Shown here one piece after another: positions 50,306-58,840 of a stretch of DNA of 64,000 bases. Numbering within the stretch: position 1 is the first letter of the stretch; each line of letters begins with the position of its first letter. The position numbers and the translations under genes were made by a program. Source of the DNA: Butyrivibrio sp. NC2002 (GTDB taxonomy: Bacteria > Bacillota > Clostridia > Lachnospirales > Lachnospiraceae); contig NZ_JNKZ01000007.1 in NCBI RefSeq assembly GCF_000702265.1, positions 496,001-560,000 of the forward strand, written 5' to 3'. Below the pieces are notes generated by a model. It saw nothing but the letters and a program-made list of their open reading frames with translations. It ran no database searches and was not told where the DNA came from.

Positions 50306-52813
50306 TCATTTATCAGAAGCACTAAAAACAATGGCCTCCTCTGCTTCAATCGGCTTACTGAAATAATATCCCTGAATGATATCCGCATCAAATTCCTTAA
50401 GCCTCTCATACTGCCATTTTTCTTCTACCCCTTCAATTATTATAACTTTATTTAAGTCATGTACAAGCTGAATAACGTCTCTTATGAAAGAATCTTTTCC
50501 TTCTACGAGGTAAGCATCAACTAAAGACTTATCCAGTTTTACTATCTCAACGGGAATATACGTCAGGTATCCAAGAGACGAATAGCCTGTACCAAAGTCA
50601 TCCATATGAAGCCTTATTCCCAAATTGATAAACTGCTCAAACAAAGCTTCTGCCTGCTGGGTCCTCTCAAGGAACAGTCCTTCGGTTACTTCTATCTCAA
50701 TGTATTTGGAAGGTACCTCATATTGGTCAAGAAGTCCCTTCAAAAAGCTGACATATCCTGCATCATATATCTGATTGCGTGAAAAGTTTATGGATACGGG
50801 ATGAAGTGTATGTCCTTCATCTCTCCATTTGGCAATCTGCTTTATGACAAGCTCGGTTACGATCCTTCCAATCCTGTTGATCCATCCGTTATTTTCCGCA
50901 ACAGGAATAAAAACTCCCGGATACATGCCCTTTTCATACATTCTCACAAGAGCTTCATAGCCTGTGATTTCCTTTGTCTTTGCATCAATCTGCGGCTGAT
51001 ATAACATGTAAAAGCCATCATTATCCATTGCATTAACAAGCTTTGCTTTGATCTCATTCTCCTCGGTGACTCTTTTCTTCATCTCCTCGGAATGCAAGAT
51101 TGCACGGTTTCTGCCCTTATTTTTGGCTTCATACATCGCGATCTCAGCATTAATAATATGTATTTCGGGTCTTGTAAGGCCATCAGAAACAGAAATACCG
51201 ATACTGCAGGATGAAACAATGGTATCTTTATCAAGCTTTATAGGTTCCCTGAAAAGCCCAAGTAAATCCTGAGTTATAGACGAATCCTCACCTAATTCCT
51301 TGTCAGGTATCCATAATATGAATTCATCTCCGCCATATCTTGCAAGCATCCAGTCCTTATCTCTTACATAGTCTTTGATCCTGTAGGTTATGGTCTGAAG
51401 ATAAAAATCCGCAGATGAATGGCCGTACACTTCATTTATATCCTTGAAATTATCAATATCCAGCATCATGACCGTATATTTCATATCAGTCACAGCATAA
51501 GTCTTAAGATATTCAAGAGCGTATCTTCTGTTATAAATATCGAGAAGTTCATCGTGGTCTGCCTGATATTTCAGGTTTTCTCTTGACTTCTCAATTCTCT
51601 CTTTAGACTCCAGAAGCTCTGTATTGACCTGCTTCTCATGAACCGCTACAGCAGTTACTGCAAGTGTTATAAATATAAGTGATAAGAGCATAAGACCTGC
51701 AAATGGGAACAGATCGCCATACATACTCAGTAAATTGCTGGGGCGATTATGTATATAGCTTCCTGTGGGAAGTAAGTTCATTGATATTCCGTATTTGTCA
51801 AGTATATTATAATCTGCTTCTACGAGCTGAGGTGTTTCCACATCAAGCTCATGATCATTTATATCCGCGCCGTCTAATACATCACACATCAAAAGCGCAG
51901 CATCATAACATTGTTCTTCAAAGCTTATTGCCATTCCGGCTATACAGCCGTCCGAATAATCTGCTATATGGTTTCTGAAAACAGGGGCTTTGACATTGTC
52001 TGTAACAATGCTACTCATCTCCTCTATGCTGTAGGTATATCCATCATTATTGGTAAAGCAAGTCATGTAAATGCAAATCGCATTTTCCGGAATACTTCTG
52101 AGTTTTTGCTTAAACTCTTCCTCATTCATATCGCAGATGTTGATCGTATTAAACTCACAGTCTTCAAATTTATCGCCAAGCCCGTTAAAGACAATCCTGT
52201 CTGCATTTCCTGCAGCAGAATTATCGTGGAGACCGTAAAAGATTTTTCTTCCGGGCATGAGTTTTCTTGCCAGTTCCACGAGTTCGAGCGTGTAGTCATT
52301 CTCATAAAAGCCGCTCATACCTGCAATTGACGAAGCTTTTACTGCAAGAGAATAATTGTTTATTCCAAAGAAAACTATCGGTATACCGTCAAACAATTCA
52401 TGCTGATATCTAATGGAAAATTCAAGCGCATCATCATCTGCAACAAGTATGCCGTCATACTTATTACCATTATCGAGTCTGTATTTTATATAATCGTGAA
52501 AAGCCCTGATATCATCGGCAGAATTGAAGCTTTTGGCATCCATGAACATAACATCATAATCAACCTGATTGTCATACAGTCCCGGTTGCAAACCATCAAT
52601 ATGATGTACGTATGTATAATAAAAGGGATTATAAGAACTCAACAAAAGAACACGGTGCTTGGGGTTAAAAACCTTCCGGACCTGATCCACCGTATATTCC
52701 TCACTGTTCTTCGTGACAAACTGCCTGAGAAGCAAAAGTGATGCAATCAGGCTAAGAACACTAAGCACTATGAAAACTACTCTTAGTTTTTGAACTAACG
52801 TATACTTAGTCAT
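50306..52813 (-). CDS. Membrane GGDEF-EAL protein with ABC substrate-binding-like sensor
   Basis: An 835-residue cyclic-di-GMP enzyme. It has an N-terminal helix (about 12-30), an extracytoplasmic domain (about 45-345) resembling the ABC_sub_bind (PF04392) family, a second helix (about 360-382), GGDEF (motif ARYGGDEF near 493) and EAL (about 590-830). EAL motifs are intact: YEALVRM, SINFSRNQ, DDFGTGYSSLGYL, VEIVKLDKSLV and EGVEE. GGDEF also looks active, so the protein may switch between synthesis and breakdown. The RxxD-like RDKD near the GGDEF is one residue further away than the classical inhibitory site. The sensor ligand is unknown. Confidence 0.9.
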   Translation of the reverse strand: MTKYTLVQKLRVVFIVLSVLSLIASLLLLRQFVTKNSEEYTVDQVRKVFNPKHRVLLLSSYNPFYYTYVHHIDGLQPGLYDNQVDYDVMFMDAKSFNSADDIRAFHDYIKYRLDNGNKYDGILVADDDALEFSIRYQHELFDGIPIVFFGINNYSLAVKASSIAGMSGFYENDYTLELVELARKLMPGRKIFYGLHDNSAAGNADRIVFNGLGDKFEDCEFNTINICDMNEEEFKQKLRSIPENAICIYMTCFTNNDGYTYSIEEMSSIVTDNVKAPVFRNHIADYSDGCIAGMAISFEEQCYDAALLMCDVLDGADINDHELDVETPQLVEADYNILDKYGISMNLLPTGSYIHNRPSNLLSMYGDLFPFAGLMLLSLIFITLAVTAVAVHEKQVNTELLESKERIEKSRENLKYQADHDELLDIYNRRYALEYLKTYAVTDMKYTVMMLDIDNFKDINEVYGHSSADFYLQTITYRIKDYVRDKDWMLARYGGDEFILWIPDKELGEDSSITQDLLGLFREPIKLDKDTIVSSCSIGISVSDGLTRPEIHIINAEIAMYEAKNKGRNRAILHSEEMKKRVTEENEIKAKLVNAMDNDGFYMLYQPQIDAKTKEITGYEALVRMYEKGMYPGVFIPVAENNGWINRIGRIVTELVIKQIAKWRDEGHTLHPVSINFSRNQIYDAGYVSFLKGLLDQYEVPSKYIEIEVTEGLFLERTQQAEALFEQFINLGIRLHMDDFGTGYSSLGYLTYIPVEIVKLDKSLVDAYLVEGKDSFIRDVIQLVHDLNKVIIIEGVEEKWQYERLKEFDADIIQGYYFSKPIEAEEAIVFSASDK

Positions 52814-52936
52814 AAAAAAGCGACTCCATTTATCCTATAGAATTATTCTAACACGATAAATATAGCCGCTTTATTAATTTATTTTTTATTGTATTTACTT
52901 AAAAGAAATATGTAATAAAATTTCTATAAATTAAAT

Positions 52937-53767
52937 TCACGTCCCAAAAGGATTATAAAATCTGTTTCCGTCAGCGTATGTGATCACGAGAGTTATGACC
53001 GCAAAAGCTACCACTGATATGATCACAGCATAATCAAAAAAGGAAAGCTTCTTTTTGGAATACCAGCTTCTCTTTTTCTTTTTGCCAAAGCCTCTAAGTT
53101 CCATCGCATTGCTTACAACTTCGATCCTCTCCATGGATGAAAATAGAAGCGGAAAGATGATCGCTGCAATATTTTTTATCCTGCTAAGGAGGCTTCCTTT
53201 GTTACTCATCTCTATTCCCCTTGCTTCCTGGGAATTCTTTATCCTGTGGAACTCATCCTGAACATCAGGTATGTATCTAAGCGCAATTTCCAGTGAATAT
53301 GCTATTGTGTAGGGCACTCCTATTCCGTTTAATGATGCAGCAAGTTCGCTCGGATCGGTAGTTGTAAGAAAAATAAATACCGACGGAATTACCGTAAAGT
53401 ATTTAATAAGCACATTAAACTCATAAAAAAGCTGCTCTTTTGTAAGGTAATAATTACCTGCAAGATGGACTATCTCAGTTCTAGATCCGTAAATACGGCA
53501 TCCCTCAAAGGGAGCAAGTATATAGATGAAGATCAGGTTTATTACCATAAAAAACATTATCGCGGTAAATACAGAACCTACCTGTTTCCATTCAACCTTT
53601 GAAACATAGTAGATGACTGCTCCAATAATGAGCATCATAACAAGTATTCTTGTATCAAACGTCATTGCACTAGTCATGCACCATATGATAAGAAAGAGAA
53701 GTTTGGTAACTCCGCTAAGTTTATGTACCGGAGTGTTTTTCTTATCGTAAGATATCATTCTTGCCAT
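52937..53767 (-). CDS. ECF transporter T component
   Basis: A 276-residue membrane subunit of an energy-coupling factor importer. Coupling motifs are visible as QEARGIEM and AMELRGFGKKKKR, the two ALA/Arg-Gly motifs that dock to the ATPases. It overlaps the end of the ATPase gene by 13 nt, with a GGGAGG site before the ATG at 53767. The trio A-A fusion, T and S is complete within 52.9-56.1 kb, so it is a dedicated group I system rather than a shared one. Confidence 0.9.
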   Translation of the reverse strand: MARMISYDKKNTPVHKLSGVTKLLFLIIWCMTSAMTFDTRILVMMLIIGAVIYYVSKVEWKQVGSVFTAIMFFMVINLIFIYILAPFEGCRIYGSRTEIVHLAGNYYLTKEQLFYEFNVLIKYFTVIPSVFIFLTTTDPSELAASLNGIGVPYTIAYSLEIALRYIPDVQDEFHRIKNSQEARGIEMSNKGSLLSRIKNIAAIIFPLLFSSMERIEVVSNAMELRGFGKKKKRSWYSKKKLSFFDYAVIISVVAFAVITLVITYADGNRFYNPFGT

Positions 53768-55482
53768 AAGAGTCCTCCCTTCCCGTTTTCTTCATCCTCT
53801 ATAAATCTCTTTACAAATTCATAGGGTTCATCTATACCGCACTTAAGTGATAGTTCATACAAAGAAGTCTTCTTAAGATAAGCCTTGTCACATACATCCT
53901 CTCTTGTAAGCACATCTGCAGGGTGTGAATCCATTAGAAGTTCTCCGCCTGTCAAAACAAGTGTCCTGTCGGTATATTCAAGCATCAGATGCATATCATG
54001 TGTGATCATAAGGATCGTGACAGGCATCTCTTCTCTTACCTTTAATAAAAACTCCATTATCTCGGTATAATGCGCATAATCCTGTCCTGCAGTGGGCTCA
54101 TCAAGGATTATCATCTCCGGTTCCATCACAAGGATAGAAGCAATAGATACTCTCTTCTTCTGCCCAAAAGAAAGAGCTGAAACAGGCCAGTTTCTAAATG
54201 GATAGAGACCGCATATCTTAAGGATCCTATAAACTCTTTCTTTTATCTCATCCTCAGGAACACCCCTTACTTCAAGTCCCATTGCAACTTCATCAAAGAT
54301 CATAGGCTTGCTTATCATCTGATTCGGGCTTTGCATTACATATCCTATTCTTTCGCCTATCTCTTTTACTGACAAATCGGCAAGATTCTCTCCGTTAAAC
54401 ATGATTTTCCCGGAACCGGGTCTGATAAAGCCGCATATAAGGGATGCCAGGGTTGATTTTCCTGCGCCGTTTCTTCCTACAAGAGAGACTATTTCACCTT
54501 TTCTTATGTCAAAGCTTATATTTTTTAATATCTGCTGCTCCTTGCTGTAGCCAAAATCAACTCCGGATACAGACAAAAGGATGTCGCCCTGCTCCTTTTC
54601 TGTTTTGGACCCGGCATAGTGAAACCATTTTTGAACCTTATCCTTGCATAATGAAACGTCCATTGTTTCAATATGCTGTGGATGCATCGATGGCTCTATC
54701 TTGCAACCTGCGGCTTTAAGAGCAGATATATAGAGGGGTTCTCTGATTCCATTCCCGGATAACAGATCAGATGAAAGAAGCTCATCCGGATGCATATCTG
54801 CTTTTATTTCACCTTTGTCCATCAAAATGACTCTGTCTATGTCCTTGTAGAGAACATCCTCTATCCTGTGCTCTATTATCACGACGGTCATTTCTTCATT
54901 CTTCATGATCTCATCTATAAGAGCGATTGTTCTCTTGCCCGTAGCAGGATCAAGATTTGCAAGTGGTTCATCAAAGAGCAGTATCTTTACATCACAGGCC
55001 ATAACACCGCCAAGTGATACTCGCTGCTTCTGACCTCCCGACAGTTCGCCGGGAGCATGATCAAGAAAAGATGAAAGCTCAAGCTTATCAGCAACTTCAT
55101 CTACCTTCCTGAACATCTCATCCTGTGGGACATTATCATTTTCAAGCGCAAAAGCCATATCCTCAGCCACAGTCAGGGCGATAAACTGTCCATCAGTGTC
55201 CTGGAGTACTGTTCCCACAATCTGTGACATGCCAAAAACTCCGAGTTCACTGGGATTTTTCCCAAGAACCCGGAGTGTTCCTTCCATATCTCCCTTAAAA
55301 GAACATGGGATAAGCGCATTAAGGCAATGCGCCAAAGTTGATTTTCCGGAGCCTGACTGACCGGCAATCAGTATTTTTTCTCCGGGATAAATTTTTAAAT
55401 TTATGTTCTTCAAAGTAGGTTTCTGCTGTGACTTATATTTGAAAGTAACATCAGAAAACTCAATGATTGGAGTTTTTTCCAA
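53755..55482 (-). CDS. ECF transporter fused A-A' ATPase
   Basis: A 575-residue duplicated ATPase. The first half has Walker A GQSGSGKST, the LSGGQKQR signature and Walker B LLFDEPLANLD; the second half has GRNGAGKST, the ALSFGQKKR signature and MIILDEPTAG. It powers vitamin or micronutrient uptake together with the T and S subunits. It begins 4 nt after the S-component stop and overlaps the T gene by 13 nt. The second signature (LSFGQ) is less canonical, as often happens in these fused pairs. Confidence 0.92.
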   Translation of the reverse strand: MEKTPIIEFSDVTFKYKSQQKPTLKNINLKIYPGEKILIAGQSGSGKSTLAHCLNALIPCSFKGDMEGTLRVLGKNPSELGVFGMSQIVGTVLQDTDGQFIALTVAEDMAFALENDNVPQDEMFRKVDEVADKLELSSFLDHAPGELSGGQKQRVSLGGVMACDVKILLFDEPLANLDPATGKRTIALIDEIMKNEEMTVVIIEHRIEDVLYKDIDRVILMDKGEIKADMHPDELLSSDLLSGNGIREPLYISALKAAGCKIEPSMHPQHIETMDVSLCKDKVQKWFHYAGSKTEKEQGDILLSVSGVDFGYSKEQQILKNISFDIRKGEIVSLVGRNGAGKSTLASLICGFIRPGSGKIMFNGENLADLSVKEIGERIGYVMQSPNQMISKPMIFDEVAMGLEVRGVPEDEIKERVYRILKICGLYPFRNWPVSALSFGQKKRVSIASILVMEPEMIILDEPTAGQDYAHYTEIMEFLLKVREEMPVTILMITHDMHLMLEYTDRTLVLTGGELLMDSHPADVLTREDVCDKAYLKKTSLYELSLKCGIDEPYEFVKRFIEDEENGKGGLLWQE

Positions 55483-55486
55483 CTAA

Positions 55487-56044
55487 TCAATCCTCCGCCT
55501 TAAGGTTAGATGATTTAACACCTATCTTAGAATAAGCTGCCATAAGGAGTGTTCCAAGAATACCTGTAATAACGATGTTTCCCAAAAATGCAAATACGCC
55601 CTGGATAAATACTTTGTTCACAGGCTCTGCATAAACAAGTATGTCAAGGATGGGTGCAACCACAATCCATGCAACAGCATTTGATATAACCTGTACGATA
55701 TTAAAAAGTACAATATTCTTGGTGTTTACAAATCCGCCTTCTCTTACGGCAAGTTTCTTTGCGAAAAGACCGATCGCAATACCGATTACTGCTTCAGGAA
55801 ATACCCAACTCCACCAAACTGAACCATAAAACAGAGCATCGCCGAGTGCGTGTCCCAGAACACCGATAACACCACCGACTATCGGTCCATATATAGCAGC
55901 AAAGAATGCAAGTATAGCCATTCTTGGCTGAAGTGATGTATTAGGGATAAACAAAAGCGGAACCTGAACAGTTGTAAGAACTACAAACAGTGCAGTACCA
56001 ATACCCAGAGCAACAACTTCTCTGATACCAAATTTATTATTCAT
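55487..56044 (-). CDS. ECF substrate-binding (S) component, UPF0397-like
   Basis: A 185-residue membrane protein with about five or six helices and the conserved patterns of the UPF0397 S-component group (KFGIREVVALGIGTALFVVL, LQPRMAILAFFAAIYGPIVGG, and LGDALFYGSVWWSWVFPE). The substrate is not established for this group, and methionine-related, thiamin-related and nucleoside-type candidates have been suggested for different S components. The ATG at 56044 follows GGAGGAG; the frame is open upstream to 56071. A promoter with a palindromic -35 region lies about 40 nt upstream of that. Confidence 0.82.
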   Translation of the reverse strand: MNNKFGIREVVALGIGTALFVVLTTVQVPLLFIPNTSLQPRMAILAFFAAIYGPIVGGVIGVLGHALGDALFYGSVWWSWVFPEAVIGIAIGLFAKKLAVREGGFVNTKNIVLFNIVQVISNAVAWIVVAPILDILVYAEPVNKVFIQGVFAFLGNIVITGILGTLLMAAYSKIGVKSSNLKAED

Positions 56045-56084
56045 ACAAAACTCCTCCTGTATTAAACACATATATTTCGAAAAT

Positions 56085-56114
56085 ATTATACAGAAAACAT
56101 GAGTTTACGTAAAC
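56085..56114 (-). promoter_or_regulatory. ECF operon promoter with palindromic -35 region
   Basis: On the minus strand, -10 TATAAT (56085-56090) and -35 TTTACG (56108-56113) with 17 nt between. The -35 lies inside a perfect 12-bp palindrome GTTTACGTAAAC (56103-56114), a plausible repressor site. Confidence 0.6.
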
Positions 56115-56134
56115 ACAAATATGCCTATAAAAAA

Positions 56135-56241
56135 GGATTTTGCTTGCAAAATCCTCGCGCGCGAGCGGTATTGCAAAGCAATTATATACATCTCCGCGAG
56201 CTGCGCATCCTCACAGAAAAAGGATGTCGCACGCGGCATCC
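56135..56241 (-). repeat. Multi-hairpin intergenic element, copy B
   Basis: Read on the minus strand: a first hairpin (56222-56241, GGATG / CATCC with inner CGC/GCG) and TTTTT, then GTGAG-GATGCGCAG-CTCGC, ATTGC-TTT-GCAAT, CTCGC-GC-GCGAG, and a last perfect hairpin (56135-56154, GGATTTTGC / GCAAAATCC) ending in TTTTT. The same series occurs at 31181-31310 on the plus strand. It lies between the hsp20 stop and the ECF promoter. Confidence 0.6.
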
Positions 56242-56255
56242 TTTTCTATAGTTCA

Positions 56256-56705
56256 TCAACCCTCGATCATTATTGTCTTTTTCTCGGGAACACGGGCTTT
56301 TTCTTTCTTTGGAAGATTGATATTTAATACGCCGTCTTTGTAAGATGCGATAATATCTTCCTCAGTTAAGTTCTCACCAACATAGAAGCTTCTCTGCATT
56401 GAACCACTGTATCTTTCCTGTCTTATCAGCTTGCCCTTGCTATCATTTTCTTCTTCACTAACACCCTTGTTAGCTGTGACGGTCAGATAACCTTTTTCAA
56501 GTTCAAGCTTAATGTCTTCCTTCTTGAATCCGGGAAGGTCGATATCTACAAGATAATGATCCTCTGTCTCACGGACATCAGTCTTCATTATTCTGTCAGC
56601 ATGTTTTCCGTAAAGTTTCTTCTCGGTGTCATCGTAATATCCATAGCTCGGGAAATCGAACCAGTCATTAAATAAGTTTTCATCAAAAATACTAGGCATC
56701 AACAT
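56256..56705 (-). CDS. Small heat shock protein, Hsp20/alpha-crystallin family
   Basis: A 149-residue ATP-independent chaperone. The N-terminal arm (MLMPSIFDENLFNDWFDFP) and the alpha-crystallin domain (about 38-140) with YLVDIDLPGFKKEDIKLEL, the GKLIRQERYSGSMQRSFYVGENL strand and the conserved AS-YKDGVLNINLPK motif are all visible. The ATG at 56705 was chosen because GGAGGTAA lies 8 nt upstream; the frame extends to 56789 through promoter DNA. Expression should be heat-induced through HrcA, because a perfect CIRCE element overlaps the promoter -35. Confidence 0.93.
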   Translation of the reverse strand: MLMPSIFDENLFNDWFDFPSYGYYDDTEKKLYGKHADRIMKTDVRETEDHYLVDIDLPGFKKEDIKLELEKGYLTVTANKGVSEEENDSKGKLIRQERYSGSMQRSFYVGENLTEEDIIASYKDGVLNINLPKKEKARVPEKKTIMIEG

Positions 56706-56760
56706 AACAGTTACCTCCTTATATGTAAACAATTTATTTTGTTTCCTTTGTTCTATAACT

Positions 56761-56802
56761 GTTATAGCACCATTGTTAGCACTCGTCAAATGTGAGTGCT
56801 AA
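56761..56802 (-). promoter_or_regulatory. hsp20 promoter overlapped by CIRCE operator
   Basis: The operator is a perfect TTAGCACTC-N9-GAGTGCTAA (56776-56802), the HrcA-binding CIRCE consensus. On the minus strand the -35 TTGACG (56784-56789) and -10 TATAAC (56761-56766) have a 17-nt spacer, and the -35 is inside CIRCE. HrcA binding would therefore block initiation until heat shock. Confidence 0.92.
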
Positions 56803-56812
56803 CAAAATTTTA

Positions 56813-57754
56813 TTAATTTTCTCTAAACAATGGTGTTGAGTAGTATCTGTCCCCGCTGTCGGGCAAAAGAGCAACTATTGTCTTTCCTTCATTTTCAGGT
56901 CTTTTAGCCAAATCTATCGCACCGCAAAGCGCAGCTCCGGATGAAATGCCACAGGATACACCCTCTTTTCTTGCAAGGAGTTTGGCTGTCTCTATTGCTC
57001 TCTGAGCTGATGCCTTATACACTTCATCGTAAATCTCTGTATTTAATACCTCGGGCACAAATCCCGCTCCGATTCCTTCTATCTTATGTGCACCTGCTCT
57101 GTTTTCGGATAATACAGGTGAATCCTCGGGCTCCAGAGCAACAATCCTGATCTTAGGATTTTTTTCCTTTAAATATTCTCCAACACCTGTAAGAGTTCCG
57201 CCGGTACCAACTCCTGCTATAAAAATATCAACCTCTCCGTCAGTATCGTTCCAGATCTCAGGTCCCGTAGTTTTTCTGTGAGCATCTGCATTAGCAGGAT
57301 TTACAAACTGTCCGGGAATAAAACTGTTTTCGATCTTAGCTGCAAGCTCTTTTGCCTTTTCAATAGAGCCTGTCATACCTTTGGCGCCCTCAGTAAGTAC
57401 TACTTCTGCGCCATATGCCTTAAGGATATTTCTTCTTTCGATCGACATAGTCTCAGGCATTACGAAGATTGTTCTGTATCCACGGGAAGCTGCAATTGAA
57501 GCTATCCCAATTCCGGTATTGCCGCTTGTCGGCTCGATTATAACAGCACCTTCTTTTAGAAGACCTTTCTTTTCCGCGTCCTCTATCATGGACTTTGCAG
57601 CTCTGTCCTTAGTGCTTCCTGCGGGGTTGAGGTACTCGAGTTTTACAAGGACTCTTGCCTTAAGAGAAAGCTCCTTCTCGATATTTGTAACTTCCATAAG
57701 CGGAGTGTTTCCAATAAAATCCACAACCTTCTTGTAAATTTTTGACATAGACAT
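56813..57754 (-). CDS. cysK: Cysteine synthase A
   Basis: A 313-residue PLP enzyme combining O-acetylserine with sulfide to give cysteine. The PLP Lys is in GSTKDRAA (Lys49), the phosphate-binding loop is PTSGNTGIGIA, and the cofactor ring motif FIAGVGTGGTLTG and the C-terminal LPDSGDRYYSTPLF are present. The ATG at 57754 follows AAGG 5 nt upstream. It ends 11 nt before the CIRCE element of hsp20, so part of its transcript could run into the hsp20 region. Confidence 0.93.
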   Translation of the reverse strand: MSMSKIYKKVVDFIGNTPLMEVTNIEKELSLKARVLVKLEYLNPAGSTKDRAAKSMIEDAEKKGLLKEGAVIIEPTSGNTGIGIASIAASRGYRTIFVMPETMSIERRNILKAYGAEVVLTEGAKGMTGSIEKAKELAAKIENSFIPGQFVNPANADAHRKTTGPEIWNDTDGEVDIFIAGVGTGGTLTGVGEYLKEKNPKIRIVALEPEDSPVLSENRAGAHKIEGIGAGFVPEVLNTEIYDEVYKASAQRAIETAKLLARKEGVSCGISSGAALCGAIDLAKRPENEGKTIVALLPDSGDRYYSTPLFREN

Positions 57755-58069
57755 ATATACCTTCTTTCGTTAATCTGATAATTGCATCTTACTCGCATGC
57801 TAAGGCATGGTCAAACTGTTTGTTAAAAAATTATCCTTGTAAATTTGCGAAATAACGGCTAAACTAGTATGTGCGCTTTTTTGCGCTAAATATATAGGAA
57901 AATGGATTTACATTATAACCAGTTTATATTGTTTTAATAGCATTTTCCTTATTATACAGGCAAAAATGCGCTATTATAATTACAGGTGTTTTTATGACAA
58001 TACCTTTATTAATCGTATTGACTTTTCTTATATGTATGGGGCGTCAAGGATTATTCAAGGAGATGAAGT
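57755..58069. other. Divergent intergenic region between cysK and the SGNH gene
   Basis: The minus strand carries a likely cysK promoter (57786-57814). An 8-bp inverted repeat GGAAAATG / CATTTTCC with a long spacer falls between about 57898 and 57951. The plus strand has an AAGGAG ribosome binding site for the SGNH gene but only weak promoter candidates. No T-box or riboswitch pattern was recognised. Confidence 0.4.
57786..57814 (-). promoter_or_regulatory. Candidate cysK promoter
   Basis: A -35 TTGACC (57809-57814) and a -10 TAAGAT (57786-57791) with 17-nt spacing on the minus strand, about 30 nt before the cysK start. The -10 matches only four of six consensus positions. Confidence 0.45.
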
Positions 58070-58765
58070 ATGAAAAACAATGCAACATGGTTAAAACTTG
58101 TTAGTAAAAAATTACTCGCAGGACTGCTTATAGCAGTTATTTCTCTAAACATTCTTTTTTTATCGGGAACAGTTGATTTCACAGCACGGGCAAAAACAGC
58201 CTATACTACAAGCTGCATAACCTCAGGTCAGAGAGTTTTATTTATCGGTGATTCAAGGACTGTAGATCTCTTTTCCTCCAAAAAACATGCAATAAAAGGT
58301 GCTGTCCGCAACAACATAACTGTTTACGCCAAAGATGGTGCCGGTTTTGACTATATGGTTGATGTAATTGATGATGTGGGACTTGAGAACTTCGATGTAG
58401 TAGTTACCTGGATGGGAGCAAATGACAGAGGCAACTTTAGTCAGTACAGAAAATACTACAAAAAGCTCCTTAAAACGGGCGTCAGACTCATCCTCTGTAC
58501 TGTCGGTTACTCAGATAACAACAAGCTCGCAGATGAAGGTGATGAGCTTTATTACAATAACAATATTATGTGCCGGTTTAATACATCACTTAAAAAGTTT
58601 GCAAAAAGTTACGGCATAACAACGATAGATCTTTACACATACACAAAAAAACATGTGGCCGTACAAAGCAACAATGGTGTGCACTATATTCCTAAGCCCA
58701 CCAAAAAGATATGGAACTATACAGTAAAAAAACTTATTAAACTTCTTAGCACATCCCAATACTAA
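58070..58765 (+). CDS. Secreted or membrane-anchored SGNH-type hydrolase
   Basis: A 231-residue protein with an N-terminal signal anchor (about 12-38) and an SGNH-like fold. Block I is FIGDSRTVDLF (Ser nucleophile), block III is TWMGANDRGN, and the C-terminal NNGVHYIP carries the catalytic His, although the usual Asp two residues before it reads as Asn-Gly. It may be an esterase or deacetylase acting on cell-wall or plant polysaccharides. AAGGAG precedes the ATG. A terminator follows directly. It is divergent from cysK. Confidence 0.8.
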   Translation: MKNNATWLKLVSKKLLAGLLIAVISLNILFLSGTVDFTARAKTAYTTSCITSGQRVLFIGDSRTVDLFSSKKHAIKGAVRNNITVYAKDGAGFDYMVDVIDDVGLENFDVVVTWMGANDRGNFSQYRKYYKKLLKTGVRLILCTVGYSDNNKLADEGDELYYNNNIMCRFNTSLKKFAKSYGITTIDLYTYTKKHVAVQSNNGVHYIPKPTKKIWNYTVKKLIKLLSTSQY

Positions 58766-58773
58766 ATTAATTA

Positions 58774-58821
58774 AGCTCCAAAAGCACAGGCAATTTAAAA
58801 TGCACCTGTCCTTTTGGAGCT
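58774..58821. terminator. Terminator between the SGNH gene and uxuB
   Basis: An 11-bp stem AGCTCCAAAAG / CTTTTGGAGCT with an inner ACAGG / CCTGT stem, ending in TTATTAT on the plus strand. It lies between convergent genes, 8 nt past the SGNH stop. Confidence 0.7.
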
Positions 58822-58840
58822 TATTATATCTGGGATATTT

